Origin: Harmonia axyridis
Taxonomy: Eukaryota; Arthropoda; Insecta; Coleoptera; Coccinellidae
Reading direction: 5' to 3'
DNA: 64,000 bases
Assembly: GCF_914767665.1 (NCBI RefSeq)
Contig: NC_059501.1
Span: 9,922,501 to 9,986,500 of the forward strand
Below the pieces are notes generated by a model that saw nothing but the letters and a program-made list of their open reading frames with translations, was not told where the DNA came from and did no database searches. Below, in pieces: positions 11,161 through 20,588 of the stretch. Made by a program: the position numbers and the translations under genes. Numbering within the stretch: position 1 is the first letter of the stretch; each line of letters begins with the position of its first letter.

Positions 11161-12756
11161 TTCAGCACTGTCAAGTGAATATTCAAATATCAGTCACATT
11201 GACGGATTGCTCGTAAAACTTCAGATAAATTCTACCTATCCCTAGCTAATAAAGATGAAATGGCGACTAAGCGAATAACCCGCTATCCGTTTTCTATTTA
11301 CAATGGAAGGAAATAGTAGATCATATTGTAAAATGTGAACTACTGTTTCATTCGTTTATAAAGCGAAAAGTTCTGAAATACACACAAAACCTACAATAAC
11401 TCGTCTCCATACGCGTTGAAAAGGCCTAAAATCCGATCTATCAGAATAGTAAAAATAACACGTCATCATGAAATTTTAATTACGGGTTACAACTCGTGGC
11501 AAACTGGATTCTGGTTGAAACGCACATTCGTCGGCTCGTTCAAAACCCTGCACCGAATTTAAATGTGCAGATTATGACGGTAATGTGTTTTTAAAACAAA
11601 ATTCATTTGCGGAGAATTCGGTAACGAATAGGCTGTGCAGGGATGAATTATTTGCGATCCGTTTACAGAGCTACGGTTTGGATTATTCCCTATGTAAACT
11701 TTATTTTTCATGTTATTGATTTGCACTGCCATATAGCGAAATAGATCTGGTTTTGTGTATCCAATAATTCTTCTTTTCGAATTATGTGTCCGACAAATTG
11801 ATACTAGAATTATCAATATTCGAATATTTCTATCGACGAGAGGTATATGGTGGAAAAATACATTATTCGATGCCTGTCATTCGAGATAACGAGAATGCAA
11901 TTGATTGAAATCAGGATGAAAGAAAAAATGGATTTGTTCATCATTGTTCCATCAATTTTTTTTTGTCTAGGCTGATTAATATGTTCACCAACTAAAAGTA
12001 CAGTTATGCTAAAAGTTAACAGAATTGTTGTATGAATATTGCATATTCTGAAACAAGAATGTACTAAAATTGAAAATTGTTGATTCATATGGTATTTTAA
12101 TTCACAATTCTTGTGCCGAGTCTGAATAACAATAAAAAGACCATTGCTCTGCTTGCACCGTATATTCCAAACAAAAAACAGTATTTTTTTTAATATATGG
12201 TATTTGTTTTTATACATCATTCAAATGAAGCGTCATCTCTAACCTTCAATATCTCGATCCAGACTTTATAACGCATATTCCGAAGTTTGGCGCTAAAGAG
12301 AAGAAAAAATGGTATGAAAATGGCGTGTGTTCCAGGCTCGGGATTTATTGAGTGAGATGGTAGTGTCAACGCACCTTTACTCGTAGATGGCAAGAATAAA
12401 AATAAAACGAGAAGGTTTTCAGCATACACAGCACCTAACATAGTAGAAGATAATTTGTTGTTAAATTAAGACAATTAATGCTTATGAAATGCAATGCAAG
12501 TTTGTAGTCACAACAGTGGAATCGTAACAATGTAGGTACGATAGAAAATGGACCGCATGGAATTCGTTGCAATGCATGATTTATGCTCGAATTTCGATAT
12601 CGAGCTAATAATGCACTCTGTTCCCTGCGATATACGAGTACCTATAATTGCCAATATGGTTAATGAGTTGGGAACAGCCATATTTAACCTACAATAATTA
12701 ATTAAAGTCAGTATCTACTATGTTGAATGTGATGTAAATTAAGTTGAGAAGAAGTA
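11161..12756. other. Unassigned AT-rich stretch
   Basis: Several open frames up to 135 codons occur on the minus strand, but they have no recognisable domain and read as AT-rich chance frames. No RNA or repeat is recognised. Confidence 0.4.
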
Positions 12757-13625
12757 AGGGGTGTTTTTTTAGAGCTATAGAACTTTAAATTGCAACAAAA
12801 CAACGGTGGATTGATCGATTGACATGAATTTTATTTATCCGCAAGATAATCGTGTGACATTACATTTCAAATATGATTTCTGGCATATGACCGCCACGGC
12901 TGGCACGGATGAATTCCAATTTGGACGTCCAATTTTCGATGACTTTTTCCAACATTTGTGGTCGTATATCGGCAATAACACGGCGAATGTTGTCTTCCAA
13001 ATGGTCAAGGGTTTGTGGCTTATCCGCATAGACCAATGACTTTACATAGTTCCACAGAAAGTAGTCTAGCGGTGTTAAATCACAAGATCTTGGAGGCCAA
13101 TTCACAGGTCCAAAACGTGAGATTAAGCGGTCACCAAACGTGCCTTTCAATAAATCGATTGTGGCACGAGCTGTGTGACATGTTGCGCCGTCTTGTTGGA
13201 ACCACAGCTCTTGGACATCATGGTTGTTCAATTCAGGAATGAAAAAGTTAGTAATCATGGCTCTATACTGATCACCATTGACTGTAACGTTCTGGCCATC
13301 ATCGTTTTTGAAGAAGTACGGACCAATGATTCCACCAGCCCATAAAGCGCACCAAACAGTCAGTTTTTCCTTATGTAACGGTGAAGCAAGTTATCAATAA
13401 AAATAAATGTGGTGCGAAAACGTTCCATGGTAAATCGAATTAACTGCTCTGATGGACGATTTTGTCGACGATAAAATTGCACTATTTGCAAGAGTTGTTC
13501 AGGCGTGATTCTATTCATGATGAATTGCCAAACCAAACTGAGAATAAATCATTTGACAGCTGTTAAATCGGTCGGTTGAACAGTAATGCCAACTTAAAGT
13601 TATATACCTCGAAAAAAACACCCGT
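12757..13625 (-). mobile_element. Mariner-like element, deletion derivative B
   Basis: Bounded by TA dinucleotides at 12755..12756 and 13626..13627. The left end reads (AG)GGGTGTTTTTTTAGAGC. The right end, in reverse, is GGGTGTTTTTTTCGAGGTAT, so the terminal inverted repeats agree over most of about 35 bp. It contains an internally deleted transposase gene on the minus strand. The deletion breakpoints differ from those in copies C, D and E. Confidence 0.8.
12860..13518 (-). pseudogene. Mariner-like transposase, internally deleted (copy B)
   Basis: The N-terminus starts at 13518 with 'MNRITPEQ' and keeps part of the helix-turn-helix region. It then jumps to 'ALWAGGIIGPYFF', so the segment with the first catalytic Asp (FSDEAHFW in the relatives) is gone. 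From 13258 downward a clean 132-codon frame gives 'FQQDGATCHTA' (second Asp), 'PPRSCDLTPLDYFLW' (third Asp, 36 residues later) and the C-terminal 'RASRGGHMPEIIFEM'. Without the first Asp it cannot catalyse transposition. The spacing places it in the mariner/Tc1 superfamily near the DD36D/DD37D groups. Confidence 0.75.
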
Positions 13626-13799
13626 TATTAATAACCCGATACTCATTAAGTCCAGGCCTGGTGTACAGATGGCTACGCCAGTTGAATTAACCTCTTTTTC
13701 TCGTTATCAACTTCATTCAAAAGTTTCAATCGAGATATTGAAGTTTATATGATGCCACAATTGTTGTTGTTTGAAAAATGAAAAAAAAAAAACGTTTAG

Positions 13800-14605
13800 T
13801 GTATCGATAAATCAATGATTTGTTGGGACAATTCTCCGCGGGCGAAGCAATTGCTTCAGATTCTGCTCGATGGCGACAACAACTTTGAAAAGGTATTATG
13901 CTGACAACCGACGATGCTGAACCTCCTGTTCGCTCAAAAGAGGCAATTGTTCAAAAAACACAACAAAATCGATGAAATGGTTTTGAGTGACCGTGAATTG
14001 AAGTTGGGTGAGAAAGCGGGGTGTTGAAGATATCAGATATAGTCACTATTTGACGTGAACATTTGTCCATGAGGGAGATCTGCTCGAAATTGCTGTCGCG
14101 CTTGCTCTCCGCTGATTAGAAGCAACAACGCATCGTCGATTCCGGACGCTCTTCGGAGCTGTTCAAGCGGAATAATCTTTTTTGTTCGATTTGTGACAAT
14201 GGATGAAACTTGAATTCATCATTACATTCCTGAGTCATAGAGTGCGTCAGATGAGTGGATAGCAGTCGGTAAAGCCGTCCAGAGCGAAATCAATCTGCAA
14301 CATCACCTGGCAACGTTATGACATTTGTATTTTGGAATGGTATAGTGTTCATTGACTGTTATGACAAAGGTAACTATCAACGTCTTTCAATGCTAAAGAA
14401 AAAATTCTCTTTCATCAAGACAATGACCCTTGTCACAAATCGGTAGAAACCATGATTCAATTGAACGAAATTTGGCTTTGACGAAGAAGAGATTGCCGTG
14501 GCAGAAGCCTACTTCGAAAGTAATGGCGAATCCTTTCACAGAGAAGATACTGAGAAATTAGAGAAGCATGGAATTACATGTGTCAGTTTTGAAGGTTGAC
14601 ATTTA
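13800..14605 (+). pseudogene. Mariner transposase relic (irritans-like)
   Basis: In three broken plus-strand frames I read 'VLSDRELKLGE' (N-terminal HTH region), 'QRIVDSGRSSELFKRNN', 'VTMDET' (first catalytic Asp), 'SASDEWIAVGKAV', 'FHQDNDPCHKSVETMIQLNEI' (second Asp) and 'AEAYFES...TEKLEKHGI' (C-terminus). The segment with the third Asp (PYSPDLAPSD in functional relatives) has been deleted between 'LNEI' and the C-terminal block. Stops and frameshifts are frequent. Terminal repeats are not identified. Confidence 0.7.
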
Positions 14606-14826
14606 AAGTCGAATTTGAAAAAAAACTGGTATTTATTGAGTGCAGTGTGATATCGGGTGATTTTCTTGCGTTGATTCATTAAAAAACTCGAAAAAGAAAC
14701 ATCGTACGCAAAACTGTTTCGAATAAAATGCCAGAACATGACCATTTAATTTCAAATAGGGAATCCAATCCCGCACCAAAATATCAATCCCGCAGATCCG
14801 CAAGAATGCGGGATTATTAACAATAT

Positions 14827-14830
14827 ATAT
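14827..14830. other. Target-site duplication (ATAT), low-coordinate side
   Basis: ATAT immediately outside the 3' LTR, matching ATAT at 22542..22545 outside the 5' LTR. Four-base duplications at alternating T/A sites are usual for errantiviruses. Confidence 0.8.
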
Positions 14831-15156
14831 AATTATGTTTTTGTGGTGGAAAACCTCGTTTTTAAAAACAAAACAATTTATTTCGAATACAAAGCGAGAC
14901 AATCTTTTCCTAATGGATACACAATCAATTCTTAAAGAATGACCAATCAATTCTTAAAGAGTACACAGATTCAGTCCCCTTTATAGATTTTCTTATCTAA
15001 ATTCCTAGGTGAATAACAATTCAATAACAAGTGAAACAAAGGGCTATTCATAAAGATGAAATGCTGAATCTGCAATTAGATACATTGTAATATGTAGTTC
15101 TTATGGGATTGAAGGAAAGGATCTATTTATTTAGTAAGGGTTCATATTATGTAATT
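14831..15156 (-). repeat. 3' LTR of the errantivirus
   Basis: 326 bp, identical by eye to 22216..22541. Termini are inverted (AATTA/TAATT). The env stop codon lies inside it (15131..15133), so the last codons of env are read from LTR sequence. Confidence 0.93.
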
Positions 15157-16684
15157 CCTCCCCTTCTTGGAAAAAGGTATCACCTGGCTGAGGTGTAGCT
15201 TCTAAAAATACATTTCTTTTGAAATATCTAAAAGCAAAAGCAATAATAATTATTATTATAAATATTATTAAAATATATGTAAAAGTTATTCCTATGGGTT
15301 GAAGATTCCACTGGTCTAAGTCTTCTAAGACGATGTCTGGAATATCTTCATTCTCGATATTTTCTTCTTTGGAATTATTCTTCATAAAATGGGTCTGCTT
15401 GGGTAGAATAATGTATTTTTCTTCATTTATGGTGGTTAGAGGGAAAATCTCTTTCTGTAGGTTGCTTATTTCACATTTTGAATGGAGGAGTGCCATCGAA
15501 GGAGTAAAATAATATTTAATTTGTTGAGGGCATTTCTCTTGAACTTTCACGTTGTCTATCGATAGAATACTTCCATCTTCTAAAAATCTGATGTCTGAAT
15601 GTGAAGTAGTTTTAATTCTAGGACAATTTTCTGTATGATTTTTCAATATGTTCCTGAGACATTCTGGGGGTTTATTTAATGATTCTTGATCACATAAGAA
15701 ATCTTCTTCCACGGGATGACAATTATTTGTTGAAGTTGACCATTCCAATAATTCTTCTTGAGAGAGCATATAGGGATTGGTATGGGAAATGGTTAAATTA
15801 TTCTGAGGTAGGAAGTAAAACTTGTATAGATCATAGCCTTTCTGATAAACAGTGGGAATTGAAATCAAAAAGAGTAATATTTTGTTTTGAAAAATAATCT
15901 TAGTATGACATAATTGATAATAATCTTTAAGGTGATGAACAGGTATTATTGTGACATTCTTGATTAATTCGACAAATTTAGCATAAGGTAAAATAGATTC
16001 GTGTAAAAGGTGTAATCTTGCAAAACTTATTGCTGTTTGAATTTCATCAAGGGTATTTTTAATATCTTTAATTTCAAATGTCATGAGATGCATTTGCTCT
16101 ACCTCACGTAACTCTGGAACAATTTGTAATAGTTTCAGATTTTCATTCATATTTTTGAATTTAGTGATATACTTATTTTTCAGATCGTTTACAACAGTAG
16201 CTATTTGCTTCTGATTTTTCATGAGCGTTTTCTCATTTTTCTGTATGCTATTAAAATAGTTTCGATATAATTCTTCATCGTCTGAATCTAACGTTCCGAA
16301 TAATATTTTTGAAATTTTACCACCAAGATTAACTAATCCTCTTTTAGTTTTAATACTCTTATTAAGAATCTCTTCAAGGGCTTTAAAGTTTATATCATTT
16401 GAATGTTGTAAATATTTATAATTTGCTGTCTGAGCAAAACCTAATTTTTGGTCTTTCAGATTTTCAATTTCCTTTTGATATTTAAAAATTATTTCCTCTA
16501 TCCTATTTAAATCAATGTGATAAATCAATTGTAGATTCTTATTCGTAACATAGGCTTTTCCTAATAAAACGGGTAATATATTATTTTCTAAGGGAATGAT
16601 TTCGAGTGCGTTTATTATGATACTTATTTTTGTCCATAGGATTATCATTATTAGAGTAAGTAGTATACCATTTATTTGGTCCAT
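15131..16684 (-). CDS. env: Errantivirus envelope glycoprotein
   Basis: 517 residues. Seen in the sequence: a hydrophobic N-terminal segment (about 7-27, signal peptide). A basic K-T-K-R cleavage site ends at residue 115 and is followed at once by a Gly-rich hydrophobic stretch typical of the fusion-peptide region of insect errantivirus and baculovirus F-like envelopes. There is a heptad-like middle region and a strong membrane anchor (about 467-484) with a short cytoplasmic tail. By family it is a type I membrane fusion protein of the particle surface. The start was chosen because the ATG lies 9 nt after a good 3' splice site (AG at 16693..16694), so it is probably made from a spliced mRNA. 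The last codons and stop overlap the 3' LTR. The frame is intact; whether it is functional is not known. Confidence 0.9.
   Translation of the reverse strand: MDQINGILLTLIMIILWTKISIIINALEIIPLENNILPVLLGKAYVTNKNLQLIYHIDLNRIEEIIFKYQKEIENLKDQKLGFAQTANYKYLQHSNDINFKALEEILNKSIKTKRGLVNLGGKISKILFGTLDSDDEELYRNYFNSIQKNEKTLMKNQKQIATVVNDLKNKYITKFKNMNENLKLLQIVPELREVEQMHLMTFEIKDIKNTLDEIQTAISFARLHLLHESILPYAKFVELIKNVTIIPVHHLKDYYQLCHTKIIFQNKILLFLISIPTVYQKGYDLYKFYFLPQNNLTISHTNPYMLSQEELLEWSTSTNNCHPVEEDFLCDQESLNKPPECLRNILKNHTENCPRIKTTSHSDIRFLEDGSILSIDNVKVQEKCPQQIKYYFTPSMALLHSKCEISNLQKEIFPLTTINEEKYIILPKQTHFMKNNSKEENIENEDIPDIVLEDLDQWNLQPIGITFTYILIIFIIIIIIAFAFRYFKRNVFLEATPQPGDTFFQEGEELHNMNPY
15157..15170 (-). promoter_or_regulatory. 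Polypurine tract (plus-strand primer)
   Basis: On the minus strand CCAAGAAGGGGAGG directly abuts the start of the 3' LTR. This is the position and composition expected for the plus-strand priming site of an LTR retroelement. It overlaps the env coding region. Confidence 0.85.
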
Positions 16685-16692
16685 TTTTGAAT

Positions 16693-16694
16693 CT
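16693..16694 (-). promoter_or_regulatory. Predicted 3' splice site for env mRNA
   Basis: On the minus strand TTTTATTTGCAG|ATTC lies just ahead of the env ATG, a good acceptor consensus. The matching candidate donor is AAAG|GTAAAA at 21703/21702 in the leader, just upstream of the gag ATG. Removing the interval would place env first on the mRNA, as known for gypsy. The pairing is inferred. Confidence 0.6.
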
Positions 16695-16712
16695 GCAAAT
16701 AAAATTTAAAAC

Positions 16713-19700
16713 TTATTTTTTTCGTTGTTTCAATATTTTTTTGTGATAAATATGTTTATTTTTATCGTCTTGAATACGATGAGAATCAATTTCTTTCGCA
16801 TCTATCTTTTTGAATGCAGGATCAAGTTTTCGTGTGATTGGGGCTTTGATATAAGTCGGGTTTTTATTAAGAGGGTGATCTTCTTTCGCACGTCTCTTAT
16901 AATTCGTTTTTTCTAATCGATTTAATTGTTTATCTCGTTGTTTTTCTATTTGTTTCGTGATGTCATTCAAATTTTCAATATAATTTTCTACATAATTTTG
17001 AACTTGTTCGTTATGCGTACGTTCAATAGGTAATGAGTAATTTAAGTCTGCCTTAATAATTTGCATGGGGGTCATTTCTAAACTTGAGTGATTTGAATTT
17101 TTATAGCTTAATAAAGCTTGAGCTAATTTATTTTGAAAAGTACTGTTTTTACCTTCAATAGTTCGTAATTGTTCTATAAGTGTTGAATGAAATCGTTCCA
17201 CTAAAGCATTCGAATTTGGGTTGTAATTTGTAATGTAATGAATTTCGATTTTATGCACTTTACATAGATCTTGTACAACATTATTTTTAAATTCAATACC
17301 GTTGTCACATGTTATTCTATTAGGTATACCATAATGGCTGAAATAAATTATTAATTTGTCTACAATTTCTAATCCGTTCTTTTGAAGTAATGGATAACAT
17401 TGTCCAAATCTAGAAAATGAATCTATTATACTTAAACAGTATGTTTGACCAAATCGTATTGTATCACAATAAAGATGAGAAAAGGGTTTAGAACCAACAG
17501 GATTAGGTTTATATTGTAACTGAATTGGAGTTCTTTCATATTTGCTTTTCTGGCAATATTCACAGGAATTTATATAATTTTGAACATCTTTATTCATATT
17601 CGGCCAATAAAATTTCCGTTTCAAACTAATAAGATTTTCTCTTAATCCTCGATGTATCGTTTTAGTTTCATGATACTGAGTGATTCTAAGTTGTCTTTCA
17701 TCTATGTCTTCAACGTCTTCTAACAAGATTCTTGAAATTTTCAAATCAAAACTCTTATAGTCGAATTTCTCTTGCAAAATTCGTATAAGCGGTTTTTCTA
17801 ATTCTGGTGATTTAAAAAATAATATATAGGAACTTTTTGGTCTAATATATTCTCTAATAAATTTATATAAATCGCTTTCAATTGAATTTATGGAAACAAT
17901 AAATCTGAGTTTTTCTCCGAATAGTTTAATTTTTATAACATTATAATTAGATGCAGTTTTGAATATTATTTGTAAATTAGATGATTTAATACTTCTTTCT
18001 GTATAAGGTATTTCGAAAATTGGATTTTCAATATTGCTATGAATAGTTATATCGTCATGAATAATAACATTTTGAGTTTCAAAGTCAATTATATTTTCAT
18101 CTTGTTCACTATTTTCGTCTGCGGAGTTTAAAAGATTTAAGCATTCATCTAACTCTTCGTCTGTTATCTGATTTGCAATTGAAATAAGATCATCATCTAT
18201 TCCATTACACTCAATTAAATTCTCATTTGTATGTGTTGGTAAATGGTAAATAATCACGTTTATATTGGATTCACCAAAGATATATTTTAAAATTTTCAAA
18301 ATAATTGACCATTCTAGTCGATCTAATCCACATGCAATTCGTGGTAAAGCTGAAAATCTATCGTCATTAATATCGCATATTTTTCTAAGATTTAAAAGTG
18401 ACTGAAAAACTGTTTCATATTCAGGTTTTTCATAATGACATTTTTTAGTAATTAAATAATAAATATTCCTATTATCTTCTCGGATTGTGGCAACTTCGTC
18501 AACTAATTTATTTTGATTCTTCAGTTTTCCTATTCCACCATATTTATTTTTAAATTCTAACGCTATTCCTTTATTCATTTTAAAATCTTGTGATACACAA
18601 TGTGCTAGGGCGCAATTTTCAGGGGATTCAAATAAGTTACCTTCTTTTTCTCTAATATTCACGTAATTTTTGATATTATCATTTTTATTGAAAGTTAAAA
18701 AATTTTGGTATGTTAATTCACTAGTTGGATCAATAATAATTCTACTTAATGCATCTGCATTGTTCTGTGAGCCTTTTCTATATTTTATTTCATAATCAAA
18801 TTCTTCAAGTTTTATTCGCCATCTCATTAGTCTCGAATTAGGTTCTTTTAAAGAAAATAGCCAAATTAAAGGTTTATGATCTGTATAAATTGTAAATTTT
18901 TTTCCGTACAAATAGGGCCTAAAATGTTTACACGACCATACAATCGATAATAATTCTTTTTCGATCACACTGTATCGGGATTCCGCTTCATTTAAAGTTC
19001 TACTCGCGAAAGCAATCGGAAGATCATTGGGCGGTTGACCTTGAGATAATACTGAACCTACTGCATATCCGGATGCATCTGTAGTTAAAACAAAGGGTTC
19101 TTTGAAATCAGGATATCGCAATATAGGATGGTTTAATAAATTTTGTTTACATAATTCAAAGGCTTCAACATATTTTGGATCATTTATATTGATTTTAGAA
19201 TTTTTCTTCAAGCAATTTGTAAGAGGTTTGGTAATTTTTGCAAAGTTAGGTATAAATTTCCTATAATATCCGACTAAACCAAGAAATGATTTGATTTCTT
19301 TTTGAGTTTTTGGAATTGGGAATTTATTCACAGCAGTTAATTTATTAGGGTTAGGTTTAATTCCTTCTGGGGTTATAATATGTCCTAGAAATTCTATTTC
19401 TGTTTTGAAAAAATGACATTTGTCCAATTGTATTTTCAAATTATCTTCTTTAAATACTTCGAGAATATTATGGATGTCTGCTAAGTGTTGTTCTATTGAA
19501 TCTGAGAAAATAACAACATCATCCATATAAACATAACAATTTTTTCCAATATAATTTCTCAATACTATATTCATTAATCTTTGAAAAGAAGCAGGGGCAT
19601 TTTTCAATCCGAATGGCATTCGCAAAAATTCATAATGACCATTTTCAATTGTAAAGGCGGTCTTTTCTATAGAGTCACTATCTAATTCAATTTGATGGAA

Positions 19701-20588
19701 ACCGGACGCTAAATCGAGCGTTGTAAAATATTTCTTTTTTCCTAACTTATCTAAAATTGCATCTATTTGCGGTAAAGGGTATTTATCATCAATAGTTTTT
19801 TCATTTAATTTTCTGTAGTCAATTGCTATACGCCATTTTTGTTTTTGTGATAAATCTTGTTTCTTTGGAACTACAACATCAGGAAAGGACCATGGTGAAA
19901 TACTTAGTCTAATAATTTTCTTTTCTAACATCTCATCAATTTGTTTCTTAATTTCCTCTCTATGTACTTCAGGGTATCGATAAATCTTACAATGAACGGG
20001 AACTTCATCTATCGTTCGAATTTTATGTTTAATTTTATTGGAAAAGTTTAAGGGTTGACCCGGTAATTGAATTGCATCTTTGTTTGTTTGTAAAATTTTC
20101 ATTAATTGATTACTTATTTTGGATTCCAGATGGCTAAGGTCCACTGGTATTTTGATAGGATTTTGACAAACTAGTTGATATTCAAAAGGAACTTGACAAA
20201 ATTCATTTTTTAAAATTTGATTTTTGAAATCTAACATTAATCCATACTTATTTAAGAAATCTGCTCCTATAAGTCCGTCATAATTCTTATGAAATTTATA
20301 AAGAATGAAAGGATGAAAATCGTTTAGTCTAAATTCAGAAAACAATGGTAACGATACTTTTTCATTCGAAGTTTCTTGCCTCATGCAAGCAGTTAATGTA
20401 GTTGATTCATTGAAAATATTTTCAGGGAAATAATTGTATGCAAATTTAGGATCAATCAAACAAACTGAGCAACCACTATCAATTAATAACTTACATCTAG
20501 GGTTTTTAAATTCAATAAATGGTAGCTGATTAGTATTATCTAAAGTAGAATTTAAGTCAATTCGTTTTCTAAGGTTGTTTCTTGAAAA
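16713..20588 (-). CDS. pol: Pol polyprotein: protease, RT, RNase H, macrodomain, integrase
   Basis: About 1291 codons, entered by -1 frameshift from gag. The first Met is at 20459, and the numbers here count from it. Protease: the D-S-G catalytic triplet lies just upstream of that Met (20472..20480), with 'IGADF' at 64-68. Reverse transcriptase: YMDD at 311-314. RNase H: Asp461 and Asp527 (TDHKP). Then comes an extra domain at about 598-745, an OARD1/TARG1-type macrodomain, described separately. Integrase: H930-x5-H936 and C966-x2-C969 zinc finger, then Asp999, Asp1052 and Glu1088, a perfect D,D(35)E. A lysine-rich tail ends the protein and I see no chromodomain. By family it performs maturation, reverse transcription and integration. 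There are no stops or frameshifts inside. Confidence 0.93.
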   Translation of the reverse strand, partial: FSRNNLRKRIDLNSTLDNTNQLPFIEFKNPRCKLLIDSGCSVCLIDPKFAYNYFPENIFNESTTLTACMRQETSNEKVSLPLFSEFRLNDFHPFILYKFHKNYDGLIGADFLNKYGLMLDFKNQILKNEFCQVPFEYQLVCQNPIKIPVDLSHLESKISNQLMKILQTNKDAIQLPGQPLNFSNKIKHKIRTIDEVPVHCKIYRYPEVHREEIKKQIDEMLEKKIIRLSISPWSFPDVVVPKKQDLSQKQKWRIAIDYRKLNEKTIDDKYPLPQIDAILDKLGKKKYFTTLDLASGFHQIELDSDSIEKTAFTIENGHYEFLRMPFGLKNAPASFQRLMNIVLRNYIGKNCYVYMDDVVIFSDSIEQHLADIHNILEVFKEDNLKIQLDKCHFFKTEIEFLGHIITPEGIKPNPNKLTAVNKFPIPKTQKEIKSFLGLVGYYRKFIPNFAKITKPLTNCLKKNSKININDPKYVEAFELCKQNLLNHPILRYPDFKEPFVLTTDASGYAVGSVLSQGQPPNDLPIAFASRTLNEAESRYSVIEKELLSIVWSCKHFRPYLYGKKFTIYTDHKPLIWLFSLKEPNSRLMRWRIKLEEFDYEIKYRKGSQNNADALSRIIIDPTSELTYQNFLTFNKNDNIKNYVNIREKEGNLFESPENCALAHCVSQDFKMNKGIALEFKNKYGGIGKLKNQNKLVDEVATIREDNRNIYYLITKKCHYEKPEYETVFQSLLNLRKICDINDDRFSALPRIACGLDRLEWSIILKILKYIFGESNINVIIYHLPTHTNENLIECNGIDDDLISIANQITDEELDECLNLLNSADENSEQDENIIDFETQNVIIHDDITIHSNIENPIFEIPYTERSIKSSNLQIIFKTASNYNVIKIKLFGEKLRFIVSINSIESDLYKFIREYIRPKSSYILFFKSPELEKPLIRILQEKFDYKSFDLKISRILLEDVEDIDERQLRITQYHETKTIHRGLRENLISLKRKFYWPNMNKDVQNYINSCEYCQKSKYERTPIQLQYKPNPVGSKPFSHLYCDTIRFGQTYCLSIIDSFSRFGQCYPLLQKNGLEIVDKLIIYFSHYGIPNRITCDNGIEFKNNVVQDLCKVHKIEIHYITNYNPNSNALVERFHSTLIEQLRTIEGKNSTFQNKLAQALLSYKNSNHSSLEMTPMQIIKADLNYSLPIERTHNEQVQNYVENYIENLNDITKQIEKQRDKQLNRLEKTNYKRRAKEDHPLNKNPTYIKAPITRKLDPAFKKIDAKEIDSHRIQDDKNKHIYHKKILKQRKK
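18225..18668 (-). other. OARD1/TARG1-like macrodomain inside Pol
   Basis: Residues about 598-745 of Pol from the first Met. The run includes 'EGNLFESP', 'CALAHCVSQDFKMNKGIA', 'KYGGI', 'YYLITKKCHYEKP' and 'PRIACGLDRLEW'. I recognise these as the successive conserved blocks of the OARD1/TARG1 (C6orf130) macrodomain, whose human member removes ADP-ribose from glutamate and aspartate and deacylates O-acetyl-ADP-ribose. Human TARG1 uses Lys84 and Asp125. The aligned residues here are Lys672 and Asp713, both present. The adenine-contacting Asp usual in the first G-D-L/I block is Asn608 here. The length of about 148 residues is close to the 152 of human OARD1. Activity on ADP-ribose substrates is inferred. 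Confidence 0.85.

Noticed and set aside
11813..12220. 135-codon minus-strand frame as a membrane protein gene
   Set aside because: AT-rich, Ile/Leu/Phe-dominated, the kind of chance frame expected at this base composition; no family seen.
12860..13258. 132-codon mariner frame as a complete functional gene
   Set aside because: It lacks the first catalytic Asp and the DNA-binding domain; the open frame is a remnant.
14760..14830. CCCGCAGATCC similarity between 14.77 kb and 23.29 kb as a larger duplication around the retrovirus
   Set aside because: The match is short, and the retrovirus ends and target duplication are explained without it.
18225..18668. A host OARD1 gene exon lying inside or under the element
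   Set aside because: The domain is in frame with RT/RNase H and integrase on the same strand, with no splice sites needed and no stop on either side, so it is part of Pol.
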